Source: Membranipora membranacea
Lineage: Eukaryota; Bryozoa; Gymnolaemata; Cheilostomatida; Membraniporidae
DNA length: 64,000 nt
Direction of reading: 5' to 3'
Assembly (NCBI GenBank): GCA_914767715.1
Contig: OU612071.1
Span: 26,035,681-26,099,680 of the forward strand
Below the pieces are notes generated by a model, which was given only the letters and a program-made list of their open reading frames with translations, was not told where the DNA came from and did no database searches. Shown one piece after another: positions 1-11,179 of the stretch; the stretch's first letter is position 1; the number at the start of each line of letters is the position of its first letter. Position numbers and translations under genes: made by a program.

Positions 1-172
1 ATAAAAGTAAAAGATTTCCATTGTGGCATATCCTGTAATTTGAATCTGATATTTCCTTGTTTACTCCTGTAATACACAATATATATTATTTTTAGTGTTT
101 GTTTTGATCAATTAGTGGCTAATCAGGGTAATGTGCAATAATTGAGTTTCATAGAGCTCAAGTATCTTGAAG

Positions 173-272
173 TAGGTAGGTGGGTAGTTAGGTGAAAAGG
201 TCGGTAGGTAGGTGGGTGGACGGGTGGGTTGGTGGGATGGTTCGTTCGGTCGGTCGGTATGTCGGTAGGTAG
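173..272. repeat. GGTN tetranucleotide microsatellite
   Basis: About 100 bases of imperfect four-base repeats (ggta, ggtg, ggtc, ggtt), almost free of other sequence. Open frames crossing it are products of the repeat and not genes. The rest of bases 1-960 shows nothing I can call. Confidence 0.85.
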
Positions 273-999
273 GCTGCACAAAGTTATTGCATTCAGTTTG
301 AGAGACCCCAACAGAAAATCTTCATTTTACACGTTAGTGCGTAGTTGTTTTCACACAGCTGTGTGCAGATTTGCAGTAATGAGTGCTTGTTGAACAACCA
401 TTGTTGTATTCTGGAGTTGTCTAAACTTTACTTGAGATCAGACAACTCCTTATGTTATTTACAAGACTCTATGTAGTCACAGTGTGACCTTAACACATTC
501 CTTTTGATGCTGTATATTCTGTTCGGAGTAGTAGCAATAATAAAATGGATCCAAGAATAAAAAACAATATCGGCATAATTGATGTACAAGTAATTGCCAT
601 CAATACATGAAACACCAACAGAACAAACATAATGGTTACTTTTCCGTGTCATATTTGTTTACATATCTCCTCTAGAAGGGTTTGCTGTACGTATTCCCAG
701 ACAAAATTGCTTGTTTTCTTTTGACTGACAGAAACACAAAGATGCCTAACATGCCCATCAACCTTTTCTATTCATCCATATTCAATCATATAAAACAATA
801 CACTTTATCTAACAATGAGATGTAAGAATCATATAAGACCATTTGTTTGCTAAGGCTAAGGCAGATATTACCTCAGGGCATATGAGGTAATTTGGTGAAC
901 CCGAGTTATCCCCACATCTCGAAAAGGCCAAAAATCATATAAATTATAAAGCGAAACACTTCTTTTGTGACTGGCATAAAATGTTATCAAGCTACTGAC

Positions 1000-2120
1000 C
1001 TCAGATTTTCAGGACATACTCACAAAGTGTGTATTCCTTTGCCCCCATGAAAGTGGAATAATTGCATACATATGTGCTGTCATACTATTTGAAGCCATGC
1101 TGCTGCTCAAAAGAAAATGTGCTTCTACATTGTTTTACGGATTTTGCTGTGAACAAATATGCTGATAGTGTGTGTATTCACCATCAGTAATGTAATGTAA
1201 TTATATAACACAGAATTCACGCTTTATCAAAGTTATGTCAGACACTATCATTGTGGAATTGTAATTGAAGTCTGTGTGGCTCAGAGGATAAACCTCTGTT
1301 TTATGGACGCAGTGTTCTGGGTTCGCCCCAGTTTGGGGCAAATTTTTTATACTCACAATATGGCTACAAATCATAATTATTGTAACGAAAAATCTTCTTT
1401 TGTTGTTTACAAAATAAGTTATCGAGCTACAGACCTCAGATTTTCAGATCATACTCAAATAATGCCCGCGATGAAAATGGAATAGTTGCATACATATGCC
1501 GGCAGCAGGGCATCATTTTTAAACCATTTTCACTAAAGCTCTCAATATGTTGGCAGATGTATGCCTTGTTTACTAAAAAAATAACCACTATGTTCCTTGG
1601 GAGATCAGCAATCCAATGGTATAAAATATTGTGCTGTCAGACTTTTTGAAGCCATGCTGCTGCTCAAAAGAAAATGTGGCTTCACATTATTTTACTGATT
1701 TGTGATGCTTTAGAGCAAGCTTTTATTGTAGCTGTCATAAGCAATTATTGAACTAAAGACCGCAGATTTTCAGGACATACTCAAAGAATGTGTATTTCTC
1801 TGCCCCCCACGAAAGCAGAATAATTGCATACATATGCCGGCAGCAGGGCAGCAATATATATAATTTTTTTAATGTTTTCACTAAGGCTCTCGATAAGTTG
1901 GCAGATGTTTTCCTTGCTTACTAAGAAAATTACCACTGTGTTCCTCAGGAGATGAGCAATCCAATGATATAAACATTTGTGCTGCCTGACCATTGGAAGC
2001 CATGCTGCTGCTGAAAATAAAACGTGGCTGCACATTATTTTACTGATTTGTGATGCTTTAGAGAAAGCTTCTTTTGTAGCTGGCATAAGCAATTATTGAG
2101 CTACAGACCTCAGATTCTCA
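1000..2120. repeat. ~350-bp diverged tandem duplication, about three units
   Basis: The same order of landmarks recurs: a cagatttTCAG/catactc block, a 'cataCATATGccggcagcagggca' type block, a 'gttggcagatg' block, then 'gaagccatgctgctgctcaaaag'. The last landmark is near 1094, 1649 and 1999. The second and third units are about 350 bases apart. The first interval is longer because a tRNA-like SINE piece near 1.27 kb lies in it. Short frames here are not conserved between units, so the duplication looks non-coding. Confidence 0.8.
1271..1350 (+). mobile_element. tRNA-derived SINE-like head
   Basis: A Pol III A-box-like tract (tgtggctcagagga, 1275-1288) is followed about 35 bases later by a B-box-like tract (gggttcgcccc, 1319-1329) and then 'ggggcaaatttttt'. 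No acceptor stem pairs across the ends, so this is a SINE head or tRNA relic and not a working tRNA. The tail resembles the B-box tails at 60.88, 61.99 and 62.95 kb. Confidence 0.5.
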
Positions 2121-2439
2121 GTACATACTCAAAGTGTCACAAGCAGGGGGGTTGCCCTTAACATCTTTTTCAGCACTCAGCACTTTTTTTATGATATTTG
2201 TGGGGGGCTAGTTTTCATTTTAAATGCTACATAACTGTATACAAACTATTTTAATGAAACTATGTTGGAAACTTAATGATATGTACCAATTGAGAAACGA
2301 CACACTCAAAGCATTGAAAACTGGTGTTATGTGATTGGAGGGTCAATACATGGTCACCATTATCCACCCAGAATCGTAACGGAAGTGAAAAAATAGAGAG
2401 GGGCAGCCACTGGACTTATTTATGCAAGGGTCTTGACTT

Positions 2440-5400
2440 ACTTGTCTTATGTTGCAGAACTCCTAGTGGAATATTGCGCCAGAATCGCCATCTCCTTTCC
2501 CTTCCATCTTTCCCGATCTCTCGCCATCTCGCCAGCCTCCACCCACGGCTTGAGGTTGTGTACCTTCATCTGTTTGAGCGCCGTTTTTCGCCAAGTCTGA
2601 TTGGGCCGCCTTCTCCTTCAGGTGCCCTCAGGGGCCCACCCGAGACTGGTGTGAGGGAGAGATTCCTTCCTCCTTAGGCTGTGTCCTAGGTACCTCCATC
2701 TTCTAACTTCTATGAGCTGAGAGACTGGTTTCTGCTTGCTGCATTCACATACGTCCAAGTTGGAAGTTTTGGACCACAAATATATTTTCCATATTTGACG
2801 GCAGCATTTCATGTGAAATACCTCCAGTTTGTCCATATCCACTTTCGTCATTCGCCATGTTTCACATCCATAGAGGAGCATAGACACCGCGTTCGAGATG
2901 TAGAGTTTGAACTTGAGATGATTGCTCATACTTTTTGATCTCCACACCTTGTTTAGTCTGTAAAAGGCTGTATTTGCAGAGTTGATGTGGTTCTTGACAT
3001 CTGCTGCTGCACCACCAGACGTGTCAATTTTCGCACCAAGATACATAAAAGTTTTCTACAAACTCAAGTTGCTTGTTGCTGACTGTAAAATTGTTGTTAG
3101 ATGCAGGGCCCATTCCATCTCGATGAATCCTTAAAACTTTCGTCTTTTGTTCATTGATGTGCAATCCCGCTTTACTCGCTGTTGTTATGAGCTTGTCTTT
3201 TACTTTTTGCATCTATCCATGTGTTGTAGAAAATAGCGCGACATCGTCTGCATAAGCTAGATAATTCACCTTGGTTGTAAGATTCCATCGGAGTCCAGTT
3301 CGATGTGTCGCTTGTACTTGCTTCATTATGTAGTCTGTAGCCATGATGAATAACAGAGGTGAGATTACACAGCCCTGTCTAACTCCTACTTCGAAGTAAT
3401 CGCCCTGAATTTTACATGCATACCCGGTGTAGAATGCCCTTGTCAGAGTGTTGAGTTTATCAGGGATACCATAAAACTTCATCAATTTCCACATGCTCTC
3501 CCGATGAATGCTGTCATAAGCTTTTCTGAAATCAATAAAATTGACGTACAGGGGCATCCTCCATTCTTCACACTGTTCTATGATGTTGCTCAGTGTAAAT
3601 ATGGGGTCTGTACAACTTCTTCTGCTGCGAAAACCTGCTTGGTCTTCATCTAGACTTCTGTTCTCCTCTAGGGCTCCGGCAATTCGGTGATGTAAAATCT
3701 TCAGAAATATTTTACTGATATACGGTAGTAGAGTAATACCCCTCCAATTTGTTGTCTTACTCAGGTCTCCTTTCTTGGGCAGTTTGATGATCACACCGCG
3801 CCTCCAGTCTTCTGGGATGTCTTCTTCTCTCCATATACCCGGGAGCAGAGTCTCGAGTTCTGCTGCACATGAGCTACTGCTACAGTGTAAAAACTCTGCA
3901 GGCAGCTCATCAATTCCTGGCGCTTTACCATTGCGTGAGGCTTTGATAATCTCTTCAATCTCCTAAAGACTAGGTGGATCATCATCTATCTCCAAAGCCA
4001 TACCTGTGCTGGGTATATCCAAGGTGTCCTCAGGCTCTGCTTGATTAAGAACTTCTTGAAAGTGCGCTGTCTAGATCTTTGCTTGTTCTTTGGGTTAACA
4101 ACTATTTGACCAATCTTGTCCTTGAGTGTAGCGGTTGATTTCCGCCTCGTTCCGCTCAGCTCTCTCGTGATATCGTACACTGCCTTCATCTGACCCATGT
4201 CAGCAGCTTCTTGTGCAGCTCCTGCAATATCTTAGATGTTGTCCTTCTTGTCCTGCCGCACGCTCTTTTTGACTAACTTCGCAAACTCTTTGTACTGTTC
4301 CTCTAGGCGCGCAGCTACGCGTCTTGAATGAGTGCCCAAGATATTACGCCTTGCTTCCTGTCTTCGTTCTATCAACTCCCATAATCTTTCTGACATCCAG
4401 TGTGCAGGTTTCCTCCGCTTTTCTCTTCCTACTACCTCTTCTCCAACATCATGGTATGCTTTCTTGATCTTAGTCCGTCTTAACATTACATTAGTATCTT
4501 CCGGTAATACCTGAAGTTGACTGAACTTATTCTCCATTGCTGCTGTGAACCTCTCTTTTAGCCTCGTCAGTTTAAGTAGATTGCGATTCCATTTAGCCTT
4601 TAGACTCGTCGCTTTACACTTTCCTGCTAGTTTGAGCCCCACTTTTCCAAGGATCAGATAATGATCGCTGTACACATCTGCAGATCGCATCACTCTCACA
4701 TCTTGCAGGGATCTCCTCCACTTCCTGTTTATCAGCAAATGGTCTATCTGAGTTAGCTGTCCACGAGGGGAATGCCACGTTAACTTGTGTATATCTTTGT
4801 GAGGGAAAATGGAACCACCAATCACCATGCCTTTTATTCTTCCAAACTGTAAAAGCCTCTCTCCATTGTCGTTCGCCGCCCAAACTCAATGCTGCCCTAA
4901 AGTATCCTCCATCCCTATGTTGACCGTTCCAACTTGTGCGTTGAGATCTCCCAGAACCAGAAGCATGTCATGTCTGGGAACCTCATCTTTAGCCTTCTGT
5001 AGGGACATATAGAACTCATCCTTTTTCTCATCCTCTGCCTCGGTGGTCGGTGCGTAACAAACAATGACACTTAGGTTGGTGCATCTAGCTGTCATCAGTC
5101 GCGGATTGATTGGGTTCCAATCAATCAAGCTCGTTCTCGCCTTCAAGGTCAAAATCAAAGCCGTACCCTGATGGTGCTGATTATCTTGCGTTCCCGAGTA
5201 CAACACTCTTTCTCCAGTCTCCAATCTTTCCTCTCCTTCTCCCGTCCATCTGCTCTCACTTATACCCAGAAGCTCCAGCTTCATTCGTCGGAACTCTCTC
5301 GCCACCAGCTCGGTGCGCCCGTCCGCATACCTGGTCCTGACATTCGAGGCATCAACAAATGTACTCCTCTCCAAACTCACGACAGAAACTTCCCGAGCGG

Positions 5401-5670
5401 TTTGGTCCCTGCTGGTCATGTAGACTTCTCGAGGCTGGAATTTTCTTTATCTGCATCCTATTTTGGGATTTTTCGATTCTGCTTCTGTAACTGGGTTTTT
5501 TTTATGTGAATGGGTAGTTGACCCAGACACAACCCCCCTCTTTTCCACGGATTTGGGACCGTCTGGGTGAATACGGGGATCTTCTCCCCCAACCACACTC
5601 TCCAGCTGGGTTTACTCGGACACTTCAAGCTCTCATTGTGCTGCTGCGCTCCACAGAATAGTCAGGAATG
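2440..5670 (-). mobile_element. Non-LTR retrotransposon, RTE/RTEX-like, decayed
   Basis: One element read right to left. 5419-4890 encodes an exonuclease/endonuclease/phosphatase domain ('ASNVRTRY', 'GISESRWTG', 'VCYAPT', 'LVLGDLNAQVG'). 4889-4232 continues it ('QIDHLLINRKWR', 'SDHYLILGKV') into a basic linker. 3794-3213 is the reverse transcriptase with 'FIDFRKAYDSIH', 'GVRQGCVISPLLF' and an intact 'AYADDVALF'. 3046-2450 is the C-terminal part ('YGCETW', 'RRWRYLGHSLRR') with a terminal 'MARDRERW' in another frame. The reading is broken by an in-frame TAG just after the YADD region (near 3210), a one-base insertion near 3050 and frame changes near 2640 and 4800. Endonuclease plus RT in this order with the LGH..RR tail suggests RTE/RTEX; the clade is tentative. 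The element is inactive as read. Confidence 0.9.
3213..3794 (-). pseudogene. Reverse transcriptase fragment of the 2.4-5.7 kb element
   Basis: This is the longest open piece of the element, 193 residues. It has the RT finger and palm motifs in order: 'ITLLPYISKIF', 'DQAGFRSRRSC', the first catalytic Asp in 'FIDFRKAYDS', then 'RQGCVISP', then the catalytic 'YADD'. Both catalytic motifs are intact, but the frame ends at a TAG where the thumb should continue; the next segment (3212-3024) resumes in the same sense. In life it would copy the element's RNA at a nicked target site. Confidence 0.85.
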
Positions 5671-5824
5671 GCAGGGCGACAATTCAAAGCTAAAATGTTA
5701 AACTGAATAATTGAAAATCTCATTGAAATACTGCTGTAGTGGTTGCAGTGGTTGTAGTGGTTTGCGGCTGGACTTACTTGTTATAGTGATTCCTTATCGG
5801 GTTGATTTGCCTCTAATTTTTGTT

Positions 5825-5900
5825 AAATCACGTGGGGACAACTCCCAATTCAACTCACAAAAATCTAGAGTAGACAACGCATCGAAAAATCGTAGTGAGG
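5825..5900 (+). repeat. Dispersed repeat, second copy at 31.93-32.00 kb
   Basis: The block 'gtggggacaactccca' through 'tagacaacgcatcg' to 'aaaatcgtagtg' recurs at 31933-32004 with the same order and similar spacing. It has no coding signal. The flanking stretch 5900-7270 shows only AT-rich sequence and a short G-rich hairpin-like tract near 6465-6500; I see no gene there. Confidence 0.7.
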
Positions 5901-6469
5901 CATGATACTCGTCTTTGAAGATGATTTTTTAGGACACTATGGTGCAGATACTATGGTTCCAATCAGACTTTCAACTTCATAATTTTTACAAGAAGCCTCT
6001 GAAGGACTCATGAGTAGAAATTTCTGGAAAAACCATCTTTTATGCATCAAATATTTGCTTATTAAGGTAGCTTTGGTTTAATGGTAGTCTATGCACTTTG
6101 CAGGATTTGCTTGGATTTTTCCTCTCATTACTTCTACCTTAATTTTACTTCATATAGCCTAGGTCCAATAATACACATTGTATGACCATTTTTCAATGTC
6201 ATGAATGACCGCCCTTATTCAAAATTCTGGTTGAGATTTTTTTCACTACTCGGCAGTGAATATCTCTGCTCATGGGTATTGCTCAAACATGAGGCTACTT
6301 TTCATAGAGTCTGACTGGGAAACTCTCATACCTGGAGCAATATAGTAGGTGGCATGAAAAGAAATCAATAGATATTGCAGTTATAGTGCTCCCCTTTATT
6401 TACTTATAAAACTCAAGAGCAGACAACTCCAGCAAGATCCTGCACTGTTCTCAGACTTTCCCTCGCCGG

Positions 6470-6520
6470 GGGGCCGTTGGGCTGTTGGGCGAGGGGCTCA
6501 GACTAGTTTAATGGATGAGG
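6470..6520. repeat. GC-rich tract with 'ggggctcagactag' motif, also at 9.53 kb
   Basis: A short GC-rich island ends in 'ggggctcagactagtt' and 'gatgag'. The same motif order occurs at 9528-9572 after another gcc/ggg-rich tract. Two copies in an AT-rich background suggest the tail or head of a small dispersed element that I cannot name. Confidence 0.4.
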
Positions 6521-7279
6521 CTCCAATGTGATGCAAGCCACACGACAAAAATACATGTTGTTTACTGTGGGAAGACCCTATGCTATATGTCATGACCAAT
6601 AAATAACAAGGGTGCTTCATAGGTGTATTTTAAACATTATTCAGTTGAAAGTCCAATATGAACCATTGTGTCTGCACAATATCGTTCCTCCTCAAAGACC
6701 CTTATCTGACCTCTTATCAAAATAGCACAACGCCATGACATGACGTCATGCTTAATCAATATATTTGTAATCAATGCTTGATTAGCTTTCCAACGATATA
6801 TAAAATGTCAAAATCAGTCAACGTTGGTATCAAAAATTAAACCTACATATAATATACTCTTTTCTCATGCTCATACACTTATCTTATGCGATGTGTTTGT
6901 CATCATAGACTAGATTATTCATAAATTCATTAATTTCATAAAATTAATAATAATACTAAATATAGCTGTCAGCAAGTTCTAGGCATTCTACTTCTTGGTA
7001 ACACTCTATCTACACTGAGCTTTTACAATGGAAACACAATTATACATTCTTGCAAGAAAATTTAGAAAACTCTGCATTGATCTCTAACATTCAAGAATTC
7101 CAGAAACTTGACCCAAAATTGACCCGTCACCATTGCCAAGTTATGATTGAGAGTTTGAAGATTAATGGATTGATTAATAGGATAAGTTGAGAGAATAATT
7201 GATGCCAGATTTGGAATTTTCATGCTCCATTTTATATGTCCAACATTATCCTGTCTATGTCCCTTTGATGCTTTCTTCA

Positions 7280-7735
7280 ACATTTCTACATTTTTTCTAC
7301 AATATTTATATTACTTTGCATTGATATTTTACGTTTCTACGATCCTGATCCAAGACGGGGCTGTCAATGTTTTCATTCTACGCTCTACAATTGAGAGTTT
7401 ATTGCTTTCTCTAACGTTTTTTCTACAAAATTTATATAACTTTGCAATGATATTCTACGTTTATACGCTTCTACGATTCTGACCCAAGTCGGGCTGTCAA
7501 CGTTTTCATTCTACAATTGACAGTTTATTGCTTTCTCTAACGTTTCTACGTTTTTTCTACAAAATTTATAAAACTTTGCAATGAAATTCTACGTATCCAC
7601 ATTTCTACAATCCTGACACAAGTCGGGGCTGTCAACGTTTTTATTCTATATTCTACGATTGAGGGTTTATTGCTTTCTCTAACGTTTTTACGTTTTTTCT
7701 GCAAAATTAATATAACTTTGCATTGATATTCTACC
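7280..7735. repeat. ~130-143 bp minisatellite, about 3.3 units
   Basis: Units start near 7290, 7419, 7550 and 7692 (partial). Each runs 'ttttttctac', 'aactttgca', 'tgatattctacg', 'ttctacgat', 'cctgac', 'aagtcggggctgtcaa', 'cgttttcattcta', 'tttattgctttctctaacg'. Frames passing through it are repeat-derived. Confidence 0.85.
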
Positions 7736-8016
7736 ATCAAATTCAGACAAAAAGTATTCCAACTTAATGCAACAAAAACATTCATACAGTCGAGTATTTG
7801 GATAGTTTTCGTAGCAGGACCTTTTCCCTTCCGATAAGTTAGGTGTTCCAAAAATATGCCATTCCCTTCTTTGAGCATCATAAGATTATGCTTATTTCGA
7901 CCAGCTGTAAAATGTAGAGTAGTAACACTTGAACCAACCTTACCAGACCAAATTAAGATTATTATTTCACCTATATGTCTATTTTTCAGGCCAAATAAAA
8001 GACAGAAGAACGGCAA
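7735..8016 (-). other. Open reading frame of unknown nature
   Basis: The minus strand is open for 156 codons from 8016 into the minisatellite. About 94 codons (8016-7735) lie outside repeat sequence, with phrases such as 'GEIIILIWSGKVG' and 'HLTYRKGKGPATKT'. I recognise no family, see no splice-site support, and the C-terminal third is minisatellite. It may be chance or a relic of an element. Confidence 0.15.
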
Positions 8017-8039
8017 AGAGAGTATGAGAGGTTACCTAA

Positions 8040-8088
8040 AGTTCACCTGAGGTCAACCAGGGGTCACCTGAAGGTCACTGCAAGGTCA
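8040..8088 (+). promoter_or_regulatory. Cluster of AGGTCA half-sites, three DR5 spacings
   Basis: Half-sites AGGTCA (8050-8055), GGGTCA (8061-8066), AGGTCA (8072-8077) and AGGTCA (8083-8088) recur at exactly 11 bases, so each neighbouring pair is a direct repeat with a 5-base spacer. A variant AGTTCA at 8040-8045 precedes with a 4-base spacer. DR5 is the classical retinoic acid receptor/RXR arrangement in animals. The cluster lies about 520 bases upstream of the first ATG of the candidate gene at 8604. It could instead be a young 11-bp tandem repeat. The sequence is direct observation; the regulatory role is inference. Confidence 0.4.
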
Positions 8089-8603
8089 CACACAGGATCT
8101 TACTGCAGCTGTGTGGTTATATAATATTAATGTTCTGTAGTAATGTAAATCTGTCACTACTCCGAATAAATACTTAACGTTCATGTAAATCTATGTGAAG
8201 TTGATGTGTCAGCAGTTATGATATGCACTGTTCGAGAAACAGTGTCTTCAGTTTTCTGTTTACTTGACTGAGAGTGAGCAAAATTTGTTGCGATATGAAG
8301 TGGGGTTCGCTATGTTTAAGAGTGGTTGTTGAGTATGCAAGTAAAATATTTACCATGCAGATGAACTATTGCCTCCCTTCATAACCCTTGTTGTCTTTTT
8401 GTTCAGCACATCTGCACATTGTGATTGCCTTCCCATCGGAGCATGGGAAAAGTGAGTACTATCTAACGCTAAGTGGTGGCGCATCGTCTCATCATGTTTG
8501 TCATCGTGTCATGACTGTTAATCAGGTTAGCGTCACTCTGCTTGCTCACTGTTAAATTTGCTGAACACCAAAAGGTTTCGTTTTTTGAACTATTCTGAGA
8601 ATA

Positions 8604-9844
8604 ATGCTGTTCTCTCTTGTTTGGATTAACTCTTTGCTGACATGTGGTAAGTTATGTTGCAGTCTGTTTGTCGCTTACCTGCTTTGATGCCCAACTTTGA
8701 TTATTCCTTCAGAGAATTTTTATAAGTAGCTAAAAACAGGATTGGTATTAATTGGATGATATTTAGCTAAGTAGCTGCATCAACATGGCCATAGTACATT
8801 ACCATCTATCTCACATGCTGCGTAATATATCATGTCTGCTGCCCAGCTGTCTTTTAAATGCAATTTGGATCCTCTAAGAGGTTATGATTGCCACCAGGTG
8901 ATATCATAACACCTGAAGAAGACTGTTGGGAGAATTGATTTAAGTATATTATTTGGGTTATCCCACCTTTGTTCATAAGCAGATAACTATGATCAATCAC
9001 GGTTTCATTGACAATCTTTTTAGCATGACTAGTCTCATGCAGATGGCCAAAACAATGCCCTAAAGTACAACCAAGGAGTTAGAAACTCCTTGGTCCAACA
9101 GAGTTACTCATAATGTATTATATAGTTTTTTCCTACAAATAATGATGTCCTTGGTTATTCAGTATGTGAAATTTCTAACCGCCTCCGACTTAGCATGGAG
9201 TTTATAGAGGTTATTTCGGTTGGTTCTGAGACTACAGTCACTTGCATAGCTACAGGCTGGCCAGACCTTCCAGAATTTAACAAGGTGAGAATCACGTTCT
9301 CTTATAAATAATCTGTCCTTATCTGATTTGCTTGGTCAGTTGGTACTTTCCTGAAACACCCTGATTAGATATTGGAATTGAATCGCCTTCGATTTCTCAT
9401 AATTTGTAAGTTCACTGACCTGGCATTAGCTTTACCCATCCCAGACGTTCAGATGAGCGCAAACATATTGGCCGGTCAAATACAATTTAACAGTATATCA
9501 CATCGCCGGAGGGAGGAGCGTCGGGCAGGGGCAAAAGTCTCAGGGGCTCAGACTAGATTATAACCTGATGAGCTGTACGGTCCGTATATTCTTTACATCT
9601 CCTTCTCTCATTGTACATGAGGCTGGCCGAAAGTTTGGTGTTTGGCAGCAACAAAATAGCGATTAAATCAAATTTTGGCCACATTGAGGTTTGGTGCTAG
9701 AGTTGACATATGCCAATTACACTGATAGCTAATCTCATTTGACTCTATAATTTTTCAACGCAGTCAATGCTGTCGTCAAGTGTTCAAGTTGTTTATGCCA
9801 CGATAGTACCACCAAACCAGCAGTATTGTGAGCAGCTTCCATAG
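8604..9844 (+). CDS. Candidate three-exon secreted Ig-like protein
   Basis: Exons 8604-8646, 9163-9284 and 9764-9844 join in matching phases (1, then 0) through donors gtaagt and gtgaga and acceptors ttattcag and ttcaacgcag. Exon 1 encodes a signal-peptide-like start (MLFSLVWINSLLTC). Exon 2 has 'VGSETTVTCIATGWPDLP', which looks like the B-to-C strand region of an immunoglobulin domain. Exon 3 has 'VVYATIVPP' and 'QQYCEQLP' then TAG. The product is only 81 residues, too short for a full Ig fold, so exon 3 may instead splice at the internal gtgagc (9828) to further exons I have not found. A possible non-coding exon lies at about 8408-8450. Function unknown. Confidence 0.4.
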
Positions 9845-9849
9845 CTTAA

Positions 9850-11150
9850 TAAGAATAGATTGCAGCAAAATTTATTTGACAGTCTGCATGTTCAAACCAC
9901 TTTCAATACAGTTCTGGGTAAGAATCACTTGTACAATGCTTTCAAAAAATATTGTTTCATGTTCTGCCTGCAGTTGGTTATGCTAGGAGATGACTATTGA
10001 AATGCAATAGAAAGTGAACACACCATTAATATAACTGTTAATAACCAGACAAAAGGAGTTCAAGATGTCTATGACGTCTATGCCAGGCATACATTTATGG
10101 TAACAACGACATTAAACTATCACTTAGGTTTGATACGGCGATTAAAATTTATGATGCATAAAGAATTTTAATTTAAAATTCACAAACACAATATTTGGAA
10201 TGATCAGCCCTTCCCCACCAACACACTTTTATGAGTGATGGGATGGCATTTCCCCTCAAATTTGTTACGTGATATTGTCAACAAAATTCTATTAACAAAC
10301 CACCAGATCATGACCCTGCCTATTTAAATAAACTGTATTTCCAAAAGACCTCACAAATTCAATTCCGTGATAATACCAGTATAAGCCCGCTTAAATAATG
10401 CATTTAAACCACACTCCTTTTTCACCCTCATACCTGGTAACACATGCGCTGTATTCACTGATCAAAATTTATTTCTAATTTTTGTACAAAAAAATGATAA
10501 GATGCAGAAAGAAATAATTCAAATTGATTGGTTTCATTTGGGAAAAAATAGAATTCTTTTCCCCCGCTTAAGTTTAACTATGAGAAAGGTGCGACAACTT
10601 TTATTTCTGCATTACATTGTACATTACAATATTTAGGTAGAGAAAAAACACAGAGGTATAATGCTATCATGTAGCCCATGGACTAATAAAACAGGGGAAG
10701 ATAATCCTATCACTATACAGCACAGATTTAAAGAAACAAGTGAGTTATAAAAAATGTAGACTGAATCTCTATTGAAACTATTGTTTATTTGAGAATTTAA
10801 TCACTAATGTAAGGCCTTTGACCGTTTACAACAGTGATAAATTGTCCTTAATCTAGAAGCGTACAAATATTTGATAACCTTATAAATTAATTGATCTTTG
10901 ATCGAAAACTGTTACTTGTTTTTATACCTTTAATCCAAAGTTTGAGTTAAAAGGAAAACGAAATTATATTTTTGAATACCACTGAAAAATTGAGAAAGAT
11001 TTCAAACTCCCGCACTTTACTTGCATTGGAAAGTGCAGAACAAAATCGTGCAATGGTGCATGATTTTAGTAAACATAGAACTACAAATAACACATTTCCT
11101 GTAGCTGTTTCTTTCTGATTTTAAATATTTATCCTCGGGGGTTTACAAGT
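9850..11150. other. AT-rich stretch without a recognisable gene
   Basis: I see no supported exon, tandem repeat or element here. A short TA microsatellite (11157-11170) marks its right end, next to the 3' side of the retrotransposon relic that follows. Confidence 0.6.
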
Positions 11151-11179
11151 ACAGTAAATATATATATATACTTTTACTG

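Noticed and set aside
2324-2677. 117-codon plus-strand frame as a gene
   Set aside because: It is antisense to the C-terminal coding region of the minus-strand retrotransposon.
5110-5509. Plus-strand frames of 76 and 112 codons
   Set aside because: They are antisense shadows of the retrotransposon endonuclease, which has the recognisable motifs.
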